Positions 32,484-46,200 are shown, counted from the stretch's first letter. The stretch: 64,000 nucleotides of DNA from Isoetes taiwanensis (GCA_021234155.1 JAJEKV010000086.1:124001-188000); one strand, 5' to 3'. Program-made: numbers and translations. Notes: a model not told the origin generated them from the sequence alone.

Positions 32484-33325
32484 CTAAGGCTTCAAGAACC
32501 TTGGATAGGTCTGATTTGACCTCGCAACTTGAGAATTGGCTTCCTCCTCTTTGGATTTCTTTTTCTCTTTTGTATGGCATAAACCGAATAGAGGGGTGAT
32601 GATCATAATGTGCATCGATAGCATCGAGGGTAAAATGGGTCGAGGAGTATGATGAGGAGCATAATGCTTATCGGGCAAAGTAGAGAGCATCCGGGTTAGA
32701 TCGATGGTTTTGGCAAAGACTTTGTAAATGGAATCGAACCCTTCAGCTTGGATTTTGAGCAACTTTCTTTGGATATCCGGTCTTCTTTGCGGACCATTAA
32801 TAAAGGCAAAATAAAAAAAGAGTTGGGATGGCGACTTGTGCTTTTTGACACCTGCTCATGAATGTACTAAACCTCTCCTTGTACTGATTCACACTTTCTC
32901 CTGCATGTATAGAAAAACCTTGCAGTTCATTAACCAAATCTTGTGGAGCAGCTAACTTACCAAATCTATCCAGAAACTTCTTAACAAGTTCATCCCATGA
33001 AGTGGTACGCATTAACTTCTCATAAGTTAACCAAGCACCAGCTTCACTCTCATCTTTGAAACATTTTTCAAATTCTGAAAGCTTGCATCCTTTCTTGAAA
33101 CCATAATCCCTGTAATAGTCTTCAAATATTCTCAAAAAGTGGTTAGCACTCATGCTGGAATCAAAGGTAGGCAAGGGAACAGGGACATTCAACTCAAACT
33201 GGTATGGCATGTTTTGAAGTAAGCTAGTTGAGAAACTTGAAGGCAATAGCCTCTCTCTGCAATGATCTGATACATCAACATCCTCCAATGGTTCTGATTC
33301 TGCTGGAAATTTTTGCTTTGGAGCC
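32484..33325 (-). pseudogene. Gag capsid region of element D
   Basis: The frame from about ATG 33325 (MAPKQKF) to 32797 has the gag core ARGLT-like segment WLTYEKLM, then WDELVKKFLDRFGKL and ESVNQYKERF, followed after a frame break near 32800 by a second piece (32762-32484) with a Lys/Glu-rich stretch. It starts about 45 bases after the 5' LTR edge on the minus strand, so the leader is very short or reduced. Confidence 0.75.
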
Positions 33326-33368
33326 ATGAGTTCTGAGATCCAGGAGAATCTTGGTAGAACCTCCAAGA

Positions 33369-35389
33369 TGTTGACCCTAAACCTGGCTTAAAGGTCAACC
33401 ACAAGGATCCAACTTGAGTTTTCACTCAAATTGGGGTTAGAACCTCCAGATCACTTAAGGTGATCAGTCTATGCAAGAAAATTTCAAAGAAAAGTTCAAA
33501 AAGTTCGAGTTCTATACCTTTCCCATTTTCAAAAAGTGGCACCTTTGCCAAAACAATTGTGGTGTTGGAATGCAGATTGATTTTTCGAGTCGCATCAGAG
33601 ACTTGGTCAAAAAAGTTGTAGATACCCAACAGTAAAGTCTCTGACCAAGTCAGAGATTTAATCTGTGAGTTATTCAAGTTCAAAGTGGGGTCAAATTTTG
33701 GTCAATAGAGGTCAAATGTAGAAAACAGTGATCAGAAATTGAGATTTGGAGTTGCCAATTACTTTTTTGAGAACTTCCAAAGCAAGTAGGTTGCAATGGT
33801 GCTGGGGAAGAGAGGCAAGCAGTCAAATCCTCATTTGGAGGTGTAGAGGTATTTTTTGTGACTGGATTTGGCAAAATACAGTAAAAAATAGTTCAAACCC
33901 GAGAGCAATTTTTTTGAATTTGATCTATACTAGGTATTTTTGAATGATTCCAACTTCTTTGGCTTTCTTAAAACCCAAGGATAGGTGGCAAATAGGCCGA
34001 AGGTGTTAAAAACACTCAGGGATTTTTCTATAGAATTTTTTGTGGCAAGAATTGCTAAGGAAAATATCAGAGATAAATTCAACAACTTGACAGTCAATTT
34101 GGATTGATATGAAGGTAAATATATCAAGATAACAACAGATAAGGATGCTTCATAGCTTCAAGTACAAGAAAATAATCATCAAAAGTCATAAGGTAATTTC
34201 TGAAAGTAATGTCAACTAAATCTTGTAGATCCAGTTGAGGAGAGCTCAAGAACTTCAAGGATCGTCCAGATCTTGCTCAGCAATGATCAATGTATGATCT
34301 GAATACTTCTGGGCCTTCAAAAATCTTCTGTTATTGTCTCCCGGTATATATGTTTTTGGTTTAACGGTTTCAGCATATTAGGGCTTAAATTTAGGCTTGA
34401 TAAGATGCTTAAGAGCGGGAAATGCAGAAATAGGTAGGTTTCAGAGTTTAATGCTTCCATTCCGGCGTGATTCGAGCAGGTTTTCATAATTAGGGTTCGT
34501 TGAAAGTATTTTCTCAAGAATTCCGCGATACGGTCCCGTATTTTTGAGCGAATATATCTGGAATATGCTGTATTTGACCATTTTTGAAAGCTTGGCCAAT
34601 GGTTTAAAGGCTTTTACCCAAAAATATTGAAAGGGATTATAACCCATGGACCATGGAGAAGAATGTCCACGCGTGTAAAAAGAATAGGGAATCTTTGGGG
34701 CATCTTTAGGCAAGATTAGGAATATGCCACTATGAATATGATGACACAAGAATGAAGACAAAAGAATTCATGAAGGAACATTTGGGGGGCAAAGGAAATA
34801 ATGGGGAATGGTATTTTTAAAACAAAGGCTTAGGTAGATTTTTGGATGGACAAAGTGAAGGAAATGGTAGGGGATTTGAGGGAGATGGTAATTATAGCAA
34901 AGCAAGCATGGCAAAAGAGTGAATAATGGGTAGGAAAACAATATTGAGCCAAAAGTGCAACAATGGGGGTAGTGGGGTAAATGTTTATGGCAATTTTTTG
35001 AGGGCAATAGTGTAAAGTGGTCATGAAGAGTACATAGGGGAAATGCCATGGGGTAAGAAAATGGCTAGGCAAGATGGGTGACAAGGGTGGAACCACATAT
35101 AAGGGAGTCTTCCAAACTTCAACTTCCAAACTTCAAATAATGTCTTCCAAACTTCATAACCCAGAATCTTCTAGAGCATATTCCTGATTAAGCATTTGAC
35201 CTCAAATAAAGTACCTCTTGTGAAGTTTAAGTCTTGAGCATTTTTTGACTTGAAGCATGAACACCTTTTGACCTCCATATCAATGTTGAATGACAAGAAT
35301 CTTCCAAACTTTGACCTAGTCTTCTGAAATGAGTTGACCTAGCTTGAATAAATAGATTTCTATTAGCATGTTGCCCTTTAGGGGCAACA
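33369..35389 (-). repeat. 5' LTR of element D (plus-strand right)
   Basis: 2021 bp, TGTTGACCC to GGGGCAACA. It retains the empty site of the paired units found in the other LTR. On the coding strand it precedes gag directly. Confidence 0.92.
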
Positions 35390-35659
35390 CGCACCATCAA
35401 CGATGCTATCAACCCCGCACCCGGCGGTAAGCTTGAAGGCTTGATTCGCCGAGAATCATGCAGTAGAGGGGTAGATGCATCGTGGTTGACAATAGTTACC
35501 GATGATGAGATCACCTTCGTGTTCTCTAGGACATGGTGTATTGTCGATGTTGGCATGACCGCGAATTGCTTTGAAAGCATGTACTTCATAGGCCACGTTC
35601 ATCTCGGCTATAATGGGAACGTGGCCATTCCTTACGCCGCAATGAATTGCGAACCATAG
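35390..35659 (+). pseudogene. Pol C-terminus of copy C (right of the D insertion)
   Basis: Continues the frame cut by D: TINDAINPAPGGKLEGLIRR and on to a TAG at 35657-35659. It keeps the TAC codons that are stops in copies A and B and so shows the native C-terminus (AAMNCEP). Confidence 0.85.
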
Positions 35660-36065
35660 GCATGATAGGTTTCCTTGTAGATAGGTTTTCCTTTTTTGTC
35701 TTATAGGGGGTGGTCCCTTAAACCACAACCTACTTATATTATCTATATATACTGATGTATTCACATGTGCAGGCCAGTGAGCAGTACGTGACCTGCCCAT
35801 GTATAGAGGGTTGCTGATGGCCCGACTTCTCCAGTTTTATCTTGTCTACATGTGTTACCTTTTTGTCACTGTGATGTTGATATTGGACTTCGGTCCTTGA
35901 ACCCTTTTCTTATGATAATCATGTGAAATGCACCTTGGTGCTTAAACTATTTTATGCTTTAACTTTTAATGTTATTACCTTCGGAAATAAGGAATTACCT
36001 TCCTTCTTTTATGTATAAATTCTTATATTCTTCACTAACCCTAATGTTGAGGACAACATTATTTC

Positions 36066-38863
36066 TAAGGAGGGGAGAATGTGACGTTCCAAGTATTTAT
36101 ACGGTATACGTATAAATATACTAACACGTCACGCAGTAAAGATACGCCACCATGGGGTATTTTAACCTAGGGGGTTGACCTAAAAGGGATTAATTTAGCT
36201 ATGCTAAATTAATTATTAAAGGTTAATTACCTATAATTAAGGAAGCATTGTCAAATTAACTCAATTAAGATAATTGATTAATTAGGAAGGTGCCACCTGG
36301 CCAAATTCGATTGGCCAGCATGAGAATGCTAACTTGGTGTGACGTCCCCTACTCGTATACGGTGCATCCACCGTATACAAACAGGAGTTCTCCCCCCATA
36401 CCAGCTCCTTGCCGATACAGGGCCCTCCACATGACACTGCAACCGAGACGGGTTCCAGTGGGAAGAGTGAAGGGGTCATTTTACCCCGTCTCCCTCAGGG
36501 CCTACCTAGCTGCGGAAGCGTAAACATACATGTCAGTATAGAACATAAGCACATATCCACCTCGAAGGGTGGTCCATCACATCTGCATAAACAAGGTGAG
36601 CACAATACATATGGGGAATCCTACCCAAGGCTCAGACTCAAGGGGATGACGGACGGCTTGGGTCTCCAGAGCTCATTGCAGACAGAATTCATGGCAATGG
36701 ATTTGGCTGGCATATGAACATGGCATAGGGTTGTCCACTCCATCCGCCCCTCCTGTGCACACTTTGCAGAGTAGGCTGAAAAGTGTCGGGACCTGACTGT
36801 AGCCCGCCGGATGCATAACCAAAGGGGCTATTCCTGGGTCTCATCCTCCCAGTTCCGATGGGGCAGGAAGGGATCGCTCCCTCCAGAGATCTACATGCCG
36901 ACTCAAGGTGACTAGAGGGCCACTGCCCGTATTCGACTGAACCCACTGGAAAGTGTACACCACTTCACGGGTGTCGAGTCCATGCCCTACCCACACTCAG
37001 TGGTAAGCCATTAGACCTAGTCACTATGATCCCTGGTAGGCCTTACACACCAGAGGGATCGTTCAAGAGTTGGAACATGAACCTCCTTCTTAGCCAGTCT
37101 GGCCCCTTCACCCACAACCAGGTGTGGTTCTTGTGCACAGGCCGAATCTACAGTGTGCTAGAGAGGCTACTCTAGGAGCATCAACTACCAAGCTTTAGGG
37201 CCTCTACCCCCCTTCCCAATACAAGGAGTTCACAGAGATACATCATCCATATACATCATAGAAGAACTAAAGAACTAGATCTAATCTATCTCATAGAGTT
37301 AGGTTCTTTAGTTAGTGTCTGGGATCTAGAGGTCTAGATAGCCGCTATGGGCAATTTAATAGGCTAAACCTATTGATTCTATGCCTAGAAGACGGTTTAA
37401 GCTATTAAATTGACCAAATACCTGATCCTTGGGTGGCTCCTCCTGACCTGAGTTCAACCATCCTGCTGATCTGATCGAATCAAGGGAAACTAATGGTGCG
37501 ATTCGCTTGGGCAGCGTCTGGGAGGCGGTTTTGGCTCCTGGGGCAGCCAAAACAGAGCTCTAGAACTCTATGGACGAAAAACTAGCAAGTTAGGGTTTCC
37601 CTACCCTAAATAGACATGGGGTTAGGGCTAGGGTTTCCAATTATCCCTTTTTGGCATGTGGGATAATTGGAAAGGGCCCACTTGCCTTTAATGGCTAGGT
37701 GGCAAAATGTGCCTACATGGAAAGGTGTGCCCACATTAATGTGCACATGTGCACATTAATAACATATGAACATACCTAGCAAGTTGCCCCTAGGGCTACC
37801 TACCTGGCTATCCGTTGGCGTACACGTCGGTCGGAGTGGCGTGTACGCGTGACGAGGCAGTACAGTATACGTCCTGGGACCGTATACTGTGCTGGAACGT
37901 CACACTTGGGGCATCAAATTGGATCCCTACCCCATTTTGGCCCCAAAATCGAACCAGGAGGAGCAGCTGTTGAGCGCCCAAGTTGTTGCTGAATACCCAA
38001 GTTGCTGAAATTGTTGCTGAACACCCAAGTTGCTGAAAGATGGAGGTGCCCCATGATAACGGTTCTAGCAGAAACTCGAGTTAATAGGTAGTCAAGCTTG
38101 AGATTTGTAGGATAGCGCCTCAGTTAGTCTTCTCTGGTTATCTTTGTTAGGATTAATCCTTCTTTGATACTTAGGATTATATTTCAATTATGGATTATGC
38201 TTTGTTATGGATGGATGGATGAATCTATGATAGTATCTCTGTTAGTCTTCCGAAAAGCAGGGATTAAAGGGGGGTAGAGACCTCTGTGCCTCATGTTCTT
38301 AGTATGCTCCTAGTAGTCTCCTTAACTCCCAACTAGTGCGGCCTGTGCACAAGAGACCACCGAGTCGTGGATGCTATGGAATTGCTTAGCACCAGAGAAG
38401 GAACGCAGTGGTGAAGTGGGGGTGGGGTCTTGCACGAACATAAAAGGCTCCCAGGACTCCTACAAAGGGCTAGGCCCGATGGCCTGTCCACGAGGGGGCG
38501 GGGTATGGGTCTGACACTCCATGGGTGCAGAGGTGTGACCCGTATAGGGCATCCTGTACTTTGAAGATAAAGTTAGGGGAGTAGGTCGGGTACGGATGCG
38601 GGGGTCGCTGATGCGGCACATATTCTCTAGCTCACCCATGGAACCGCTGTGATCCTGGAAGGGGACACTTCCCTGACCTGCCTCATCGGACCAGGTCTTC
38701 ATGAAACCTGAAGTAGGCTCGAAGGATGATACCTTGAGTCTGCATCTCCGGAAGGCTATAGTGATGCCATAGCATGATTCGACTCATCTGCAAAGTATGC
38801 ACAGGAGGGGCGGATGGAGTGGACAACTCTAGCCGATGTTCTATGCCAGCCAACGCCACTGGC
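36066..38863 (+). repeat. Polypurine tract and truncated 3' LTR of copy C, with a nested solo LTR
   Basis: The purine tract AAGGAGGGGAGAA precedes the LTR start TGTGACGTTCC at 36080. The LTR is split at 36338-37904 by a solo LTR and continues from 37905 to about 38863, where it stops short of the end seen in copy E (last roughly 370 bp missing). 35660-36065 is the 3' untranslated region shared with copies A and B. Confidence 0.8.
36338..37904 (-). repeat. Solo LTR of a related Ty3 family inside the LTR of copy C
   Basis: 1567 bp from TGTGACGTCCCC to GGAACGTCACA, flanked by CTTGG (36333-36337 and 37905-37909). Copies A and B show the uninterrupted target. Its layout parallels the main family LTR read on the minus strand (for example AGGGCCCTCC near the left end), but the sequence is clearly diverged. 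There is no internal region, so it is the product of LTR-LTR recombination. Confidence 0.88.
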
Positions 38864-39225
38864 ACCCAAGCATCCGTACCCCACTTACCCTCCCTAAATT
38901 AGCTCACCGCACCTAGCAAGCCCAAGGTGTCCGACCGGACGGTACCTATGACCTAGGGAGTGTCAGACTTATACTTGGGCCATACGCAGTGACTGACTAT
39001 AAGCCTAGCACACTATAGAGGCGCCAGTAGCCACGCTCGGCAAGGTTCCACCTTTACTTCACCATCGTACCCGTTATATGTGGTGCTCATTCTTGGCATA
39101 GCATCCACAATCAAGTGGGCTCTTGTGCGCAGCGCAGGTCGCAATTAATGGGATTTAAGGGGTTCTAGCTAGGAGCATCTCTACTTTTATATGGCCTTTA
39201 GGTCTCTACCCTCCCCCCTCCCTTC
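38864..39225 (-). repeat. Diverged LTR fragment, minus orientation
   Basis: Contains CTAGGGAGTGTCAGAC and TCTTGTGCGCAG blocks in the same order as the minus-oriented LTRs of copies E and G, with much divergence. Both ends are truncated. It joins directly to the truncated LTR of copy C. Confidence 0.55.
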
Positions 39226-39229
39226 CTCC

Positions 39230-39261
<32 letters not shown>

Positions 39262-40200
39262 CATAACACAAAAGGAGCAGGAAGAGAACTATCACAACAC
39301 ATATATCCATCCATTACTTTCTTCCATAAAAGCCCTGATGTTTCTTGCATTCCTCATCGGCGTTTCCTCTGAGCTGAATCTGTGTTGTTGTAGCAATCTT
39401 CTACGTCACCAATTCTCCTACTCCAAGCACTGATTCCTCTGGTCATAGGTGCATTATAGATTGGGCTCGTGGGCAATACATGTGCTCGATGGTGCCTCCC
39501 TGGAGATTAGATCCCAGATTGAATTTGTATTATGGATCCCAGATTGAATTTGTATTGTGGGTTTGACTCTCGAAACCTTGATGTGAACTGCTTCTTCTCT
39601 GCTTCTTATCTCGGCATTGTTTTACCCAGTTTGGCCTTTTGATTGCTTTTGCTCCCTGCTCCAATTGCCCTACCTGATCTCTGCAAAAATTTTCCACCTT
39701 CTGCATCTCTTGCTGGTGCAGGCTCAATCTCAAATTGCATCCGGTTGCACAGGTTGTCGATACTAGCCTTTCTTTGATCTAAATGGAAAGGAGCTGGAGC
39801 TCGTGCAAACAAAGTTTCCTATAGTTTTGTCTCTTCATATCAGTTATGGCGGTCGGAAACAGAGTTTGGTTTATCTATTGGCCAGACTGCCAATTAAATT
39901 CGTCATGACTAACCCTATTCGAGATAGGTTCTACAATCACGAGCTCGCATGAGTCAGGGCACATTTATTGATGGGAATCGCCTATTTACTAACAACAGGG
40001 TAATCACAAATGCAGCTCTATTAGTTTTCAGAATTATGGGTGCACAGAAAATAATCGAGGTGCTCATTCTGAAGCTTGGCTACTTAAATGATGCATGTTT
40101 CTGATAAAACACGAAAAACATTGCACAGCAAGATCTGATTCTATTATTAAAGTGCCTCCCTTATGCATGAGATGACGATGCTACATTAAGAAACATGCAA
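39226..40200. other. Poly-A run and unassigned sequence before the LINE remnant
   Basis: A run of about 25 A starts at 39233. After it comes sequence without a convincing gene on either strand; a short plus frame near 39327 has a hydrophobic start but no other support. Possibly the 5' part of the LINE, or the 3' tail of another retroposon. Confidence 0.35.
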
Positions 40201-40229
40201 CCGCCATACCTAATTCCAGAAATAGCTAT

Positions 40230-41097
40230 GTTCCAGAATAGGTAAAGGCATTGCCTATCTTAAGCTTGACTTTGCCAAAGCTTACGATAGTGTCCGTTGG
40301 GAGTTCTTATCTGCCATGATGTTAGCGTTGGGTTGTGGTCCTTGCTTTACAGAGACAGTCATGAAGCTGCATAGGTCACACGAGCTACGGTGGTGTGCCA
40401 GGGTGAACCCTCCGCCTTTTTCTCCTTAGGCAGAGGGGTGCGTCAGGGGTGCCCTTTGGCGCCATTTTTGTTTATGATTGTGGCGGAGGCACTGTCTCAG
40501 TTCTTTTTTGCTGTAGTGGAGGAGGGGATGGTGGATGGGCTTCGGGTGCAGGATGGTAGCCAGCAGATTATTAACCAGTTCGCCGATGACACTTTCCTCT
40601 TCTTGGTGGCAGAAGAGAGAAATTTGCGAAATGTGAAGGGTTTGCTGGATACTTTCTCCTTGGCCTCGGGCATTTTTCTGAATTGGGGTAAATGCTCTGC
40701 ATTATGGGCCCAGCTGACTCCGCCTCCCCCTTGTTTGGCTCTATTCCCTTGGAAGGTGCTTCTAGGTAATGTGTGTACCAAGCTGTTGGGTATTCCCTTT
40801 GGAGGGGATGTTTCCATGGGGAGGGTGTGGGATGAGATTTTGCGGGGGGCTGCGAAACACCTCAATTGGTGGAAGGGTAGCAAGTCGCCCATGGCGTGGT
40901 AGGATCACTATTGCCAAGTCCGATTGCTTTGTAGCACTCATATGTTACAAAGATCTGCGATGTTAGCTCCCCGAGGGTAAGATCTGTGCTTTGGATAAGA
41001 TTGTTCAAATTTTGTGTGGGGCGGGGATGATGAAGGGGCGGTTGTTAAAGTGGCTTGGTGGAAGTGTCTCCGCCCCCAGGAGGATGGGGGCTTGGCC
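40230..41097 (+). pseudogene. LINE (L1-type) reverse transcriptase remnant
   Basis: Plus strand: LKLDFAKAYDSVRWEFL, then after a frame break GVRQGCPLAPFLFMIVAEAL and NQFADDTFLFL, the catalytic FADD block of plant L1-type reverse transcriptases, followed by the typical post-RT region up to WWKCLRPQEDGGLA. It is cut off at about 41097 by the leader of copy E. Frameshifts near 40385 and 40900. Confidence 0.88.
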
Positions 41098-41674
41098 AGT
41101 TGCAAGGTAGCAATGGAGGTCGGCTATGGCGGAAAAAGAGCTCAAGTCTGGCGGTTATGGCGGCAAGAAGGCATCCCAACTAACACACTTTTCAAAAAGT
41201 GACACAAAATTTGAATTTAACTTTTAACTTTTTGTAAAAAGTTTCCAAATTAAAAAAAAAAAAAAAAAAAACGCGTATTTTTTATACGCGGAAACCGTGT
41301 GGCGCCGCTAGCGTTATCATATTATTTTTCCGAGAAAAACACTCAATCCGACAGCAGCGCCCCTTTGACTTTTTCGCCTTGATGTTGCCATCTTGACCTC
41401 GGGTAACGTGCCCCCTAGGGTATTTGGGAGATGCCCGATCCATTGGAACCATTTTCGCCTTCATCCGAGCTACCTACAAAAAGTTATGACCTTTCGAATC
41501 TTGGGTCCTCCAGTCGCCCTAAACTTCTTAAAAACTTACAATCTATTACATCAACCTAGCACAAAACCAAACATCAAAGAGCTAACAATCACACTAGCTT
41601 AAACTCCCACCTAACTACCGAACTAGCGAGTTAGGGTTTGGTCAGTGCTATGATTTCGGGCAACCGAAATCACG
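41098..41674 (-). repeat. Leader of copy E (main Ty3 family)
   Basis: Matches the leader of copy G, including the GCGTAT/ATACGC hairpin at about 41272-41290. It is truncated at 41098, where it joins the LINE remnant. Confidence 0.65.
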
Positions 41675-41686
41675 GCTCTGATACCA
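41675..41686 (-). other. Primer-binding site of copy E
   Basis: TGGTATCAGAGC on the minus strand, one base from the LTR edge at 41688; initiator methionine tRNA type, as in copy G. Confidence 0.85.
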
Positions 41687-43270
41687 CTGTGACGCTCCCA
41701 GAACATATACGACGCTCGGGCATATACATACGGGGACTTCCCCCTCCCATGGCAACCATCTCGCCATGAGCAGGGCCCTCCGTCTAACTCGGGCCATCTA
41801 TGGAAAGATGCTCGAGTGAAGGACACAGAGGGGTCATTCGGCCCACGCCTTCGATGGGGCTCCTATGTCGCGGAAGCGTGAATACAAGGTTAGCATACAG
41901 CATAATCATATCATAAATACCACCACGAAGGGTGGCACATCCATCCAACTGATAATAACAGAGAAGATACATTTAATGCTAGAGAAAACACCCCAAACCC
42001 ATGGTTCTACCCTGGCTCAGACTCCAGTGAGGATCGACTGACGGCTAGGTCTCAAAAGATCAGCAGACCGAATCTTATCATGGCGTTGGCTGGCATAGAA
42101 CATCGGCTAGGGTTGTCCACTCCATCCGCCCCTCCTGTGCACACTTTGCAGATAAGTCGAATCATGCTATGGCATCACTATAGGGTATAAATTTGATAGT
42201 GGTACCCCAAAAGCACTGTCCGGACACTTGCTTTAAGTGCTTTAGGTGCTTATTCCTCGATCAAAATTTAGAGTAATGAATTATGAGGTTGTTATTCCAG
42301 AAATAGCAATCCTCTTCCGAGGAGGAAGGGATCGATGACATGGATTGATTCTTTGGGCGCGAGATTGATTTCTTAGTTGATTCTACCGGATGGCGGGAAT
42401 TCTTGGATGGCGGGAATTTGTATCAGTTCTTGCTATCATTCTTCAATTCCAGAATAAACTAGTTCATTTCAATTGCAATTCTGACAAATTAGAATTGCAA
42501 TTCCTTGATCATATCAATTTCATGGCAAGTTCTCCTGAAAGCATTGATTCTGCTAAACGAAGAATTTACTTGGAGCTAGAATCCAGGAGAAAACGAGAAT
42601 CCAGAAAGAGGATTAGAGAATTGGAGAAGGAGAACATTGCACCTTTAGTACAGAAGAAAAAAGAACGTTCTCGAGTCAAAGAAGACAACAGAACTTTCAA
42701 AAAGAGTTAGAGGATTCTTTTTTTTCACATTGTAAGGAATTGTCTTGATGATGATTCAAAAGGAAGAGTAGCACACGCTTTTTTAAAAGGATCAAACATT
42801 TACCGATGTTACTATAGCGATCCCAAGGAATTTCATGTGATGAAAGATATGATTTCCAATGTGAGAGAAACCATGCAGGCACAAAAATTTCAAAGAAGTA
42901 CTGATGTACTCCAAGCAAGGAAGACCACCCTCCAAATGGCAGCTTCCACAGTTAAAGGGACTAATCAGAGAGCAATTTCAAGGCTTCTTTCAATTTCCAA
43001 GAAAACTGTAGCCCAGGCATTTAGAAGACGAATATGTGCAGAGTTTGATGCTGGTCCATGGTCAATGCATGCAAGGAAGAAGAGATTTGATGCACTTTCC
43101 CCAGAAGAGATAAGTGTTGTGAGAAGGTTTTGGCATGAGAATACATGAGTTTCACCTTATAAAAAACATGTTAGAAAGCATGTAACTGAGAGTGGTGAGA
43201 AAATTGATCATCCAATACATTTGCTAGAAGTGACACAGGTATTTCTTGAACCATTTATTTGTTATTCTCA

Positions 43271-46200
43271 CACAAGGCCCCCAAAAATGAAACGCTATAT
43301 TTAATTAGCATCAGATCCCGTAAAAACCATAGTATGTGTGGTTAAGTATGCAAGCATTTATTTGGTAGAAGAAAACTCCGTGCTATAGTGGTTTCTCAAA
43401 AGTGAAGTGGTTTGTAACATGGTTATTAATGCTGGTTATCAATGCTATAGTGGTTTATAGATATATTGTGGTTTATGAGATATTTTCATGCATACTATAG
43501 TGGTTCAGTGAAAGAGTAGTAATGTTCTATTAAAACCAATCCGCAAATTGTGATATGGTTTGGGAGTAAGGTTTTATTATGCCTAACATTGGTCAATGTA
43601 TGTGACACTGCATCTAGCATAGTTTCTACTAGCTATTATGGTTTGTTAAATGCTTATTAATTTATAGGATCTTTTCCTTTAAGTATAAGTTCCATACCAC
43701 TTAAAGATGATTGCACCTTATATTAGGTTGTGTTCCCATGGTGATGATCCTAAGAACAAAAGGATCCCATTCTAGCATGTGCAAAAGATGCATATAACAC
43801 TAAAAAATGAGACAGGCATAAAAAGGAATACACTTTATTCTCTTTCATAGAAGAAGAAGAAGAAGAAGAGATTTTAACGTCACGCCACCTATTGTGTTCG
43901 TTTGGGACAATAAAAAATATCTTAGCCCACAAACACCTATTGTGTTCGTTTGGGACAATAAAAAATATCTTAGCCCACAAATATCTTAGCAAATATATTA
44001 ATTATGGATTTGGATTTGTTCGCTCCTTAATCCTAATTGTTTCTCTTGGGATCATTGAATCCCAGCACATTGTATAGAATATGCCACATGAACGGAAGCA
44101 ATATACACCTCAGACCCTATGCAACCATACGCATCAGTAATATATTTTAAAGGTATGTCTATGTGTCTCACGATATAGATAAAAATGTATGCAACCGCTC
44201 GCCTAGATTAAGTGAATCAGTTCTTACAAGCCTGTTGCCTGGTACCTTTTGGAACTGTGTACGTATCATAATATCATTCCATCCTAACGTTTCATAAAAT
44301 CGAGCAAATCAGAGATCACATCAGTTGTTGATGCAATAAAATCTACAGCCGGATTCAAAGCCAGCCGGATTCAAAGGCAGAACTACTGTGAGTGAAAGAC
44401 AAGGTGTCAAAGACTGATTCAAAAACTTCCCACTGCTAAATGCATGCTTTGTTGTTAATTGTCACTCTATTTAGAAAGGTTGCATGAAGTATGGCTTTCA
44501 AATGGCATTAGCTTCAACTGCATCTCAACCTTCAGCCATAATCCACATCGATCCTATAGAATATTTGGAGCATATGCCTTCCCCAAAAGTAATAGCGGGC
44601 AGAAATTAGGGTTTCGAATCTCGATGTGGATGTCGGCAAAAAATGCTGGAAACCTAATCTTTTTGCACTGTGTTGCAATGGCCCGTGTTCACTTTTAGGT
44701 TAGCTGTTACTGCTTCCCTGGGTTGAAAGAGAAAATTCGTAAGTCGGTTTCTGGTTTGGTGTCATTTGATTTCGATTTGCTCATGGCCGATTTACAGCTT
44801 ACATCAGTTTAACGATGCAACAAAGATCGGTGCAGGTGCCAAGAACATATTTGCGGTAATTCTGAAGCATCGGAGATGGACCTATTGTGAAGCAACACAG
44901 AGCTTGATTTTCGCATTGAATCTGAAAGCTAAGTTTTATTCTAAAGATTCAAACGAACGAAGTAAAAAAGATGCAGTTGCTTCATCCGAAGTAAGCCATT
45001 TTTCCTTTTTGTTTCTTTGCATGCTATCTTGTTTTTTTTATTTCGGTAAACTGTAAATTAAGGGTCTTAGGTTGTGGCAGATACATCTGGTTTCCGATTT
45101 ATTGCTTTGCTCTTGTATTATTATGCTCAATAGCCTCAAGTTATACAATTTTCTTCCGTATGAGAAGCTGCTTATTCTGTTTATTTTGTCTGTCTGGTTC
45201 AGTATGCTTGTACTCATGAAAATAATTTTTAGAAAGCCTTTCACAAATTTTAAACAATCAAAGCTATTTGCCATGTGCTTTTTGAGCACAATTTAACATG
45301 TTTTATTTTTTATTCCATCATTCTCTTCTCTACTACACGCATCGTTTCGCAGATAGAAAGTCCAAGAGGCTGCTAAACCATGTTACAAAGAATGAATTTC
45401 TACAGTTTATCAGAGGTATGCATGCTGACATTACGTTGTTTCAAGAAAAAAACGTGAAATTTACATTTTGATACATTTATGGTATTGTAGTTGTACTTGT
45501 GTTATTAAAAGTTCTAGTCTAACACAATTGGATTGAATGAGCAGATGGATAAGGTGTGTATTTTTGATGTGCCATCTTTTTTCTCTATCGTATTTTAGGT
45601 CTTTCAGACGCATTGGAAAATTTTAAGCCTTCATGGACAATCAACAGAAAGACATGGTCAAATGGTTAACATCTTCATAGCTTTGTTACTTTCATCTTGT
45701 ATATATTAGTTCCTTTAATCTGAATTCAAAATTATGACTTTTTAGTTTTTTTATATCTTTGTAGGCGTTTGGATCCATCAAGTTTATGCTGGCCTCTCTT
45801 TGTATTTTATTTTATGATCATTTTTCTGATGCTCTTTTGTATTTTGTACTTTTTGGTCAAATTAAATCTGTACGTACTAGATTGATTTGCTTAGTTTTAA
45901 ACGCAGAACCTTTGTTTGATACTTGGATTTGCTTCAAAATGATGGGAACGCTCCATATATTCATTTCAAGTCAAAGGGTGCCTTTAGAAGTGAACTAACA
46001 AGGCTGCTGTAAACAATGCCAGATTTCTCCATCTTACTATTAAGATTCCAGGTATGCATGTCGTTGGTGTTCTTCAAGCTTTAGAAGTTTGTGCTCTATC
46101 ATCTACTTAAGTATTTGAATTGATGAATAAGGTTATATTGTTGGCTTTAATATTTCCAGTTACTTTTTTTATTAGAGGACGTTTCTGGGCAAGCTTGCTA

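Larger units (their letters stand above)
24080..35389 (-). mobile_element. Complete LTR retrotransposon D (Ty3/gypsy, Tat-like)
   Basis: LTRs start TGTTGACCC and end GGCAACA on the plus strand. The element is flanked by the 5-bp target duplication CGCAC (24075-24079 and 35390-35394); copy A shows the empty site. The coding strand is minus, in the order gag, zinc knuckles, protease (DGGS), an extra RNase H, RT, RNase H, integrase, then a non-coding stretch and the 3' LTR. DGGS protease, dual RNase H and lack of a chromodomain fit the Tat lineage. All ORFs are broken. It inserted into the chromodomain end of copy C. Confidence 0.92.

Noticed and set aside
39233-39257. Poly-A run as the 3' end of the LINE remnant
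   Set aside because: The LINE reads on the plus strand and lies downstream of the run, so this A-run cannot be its own tail; it may belong to another retroposon.
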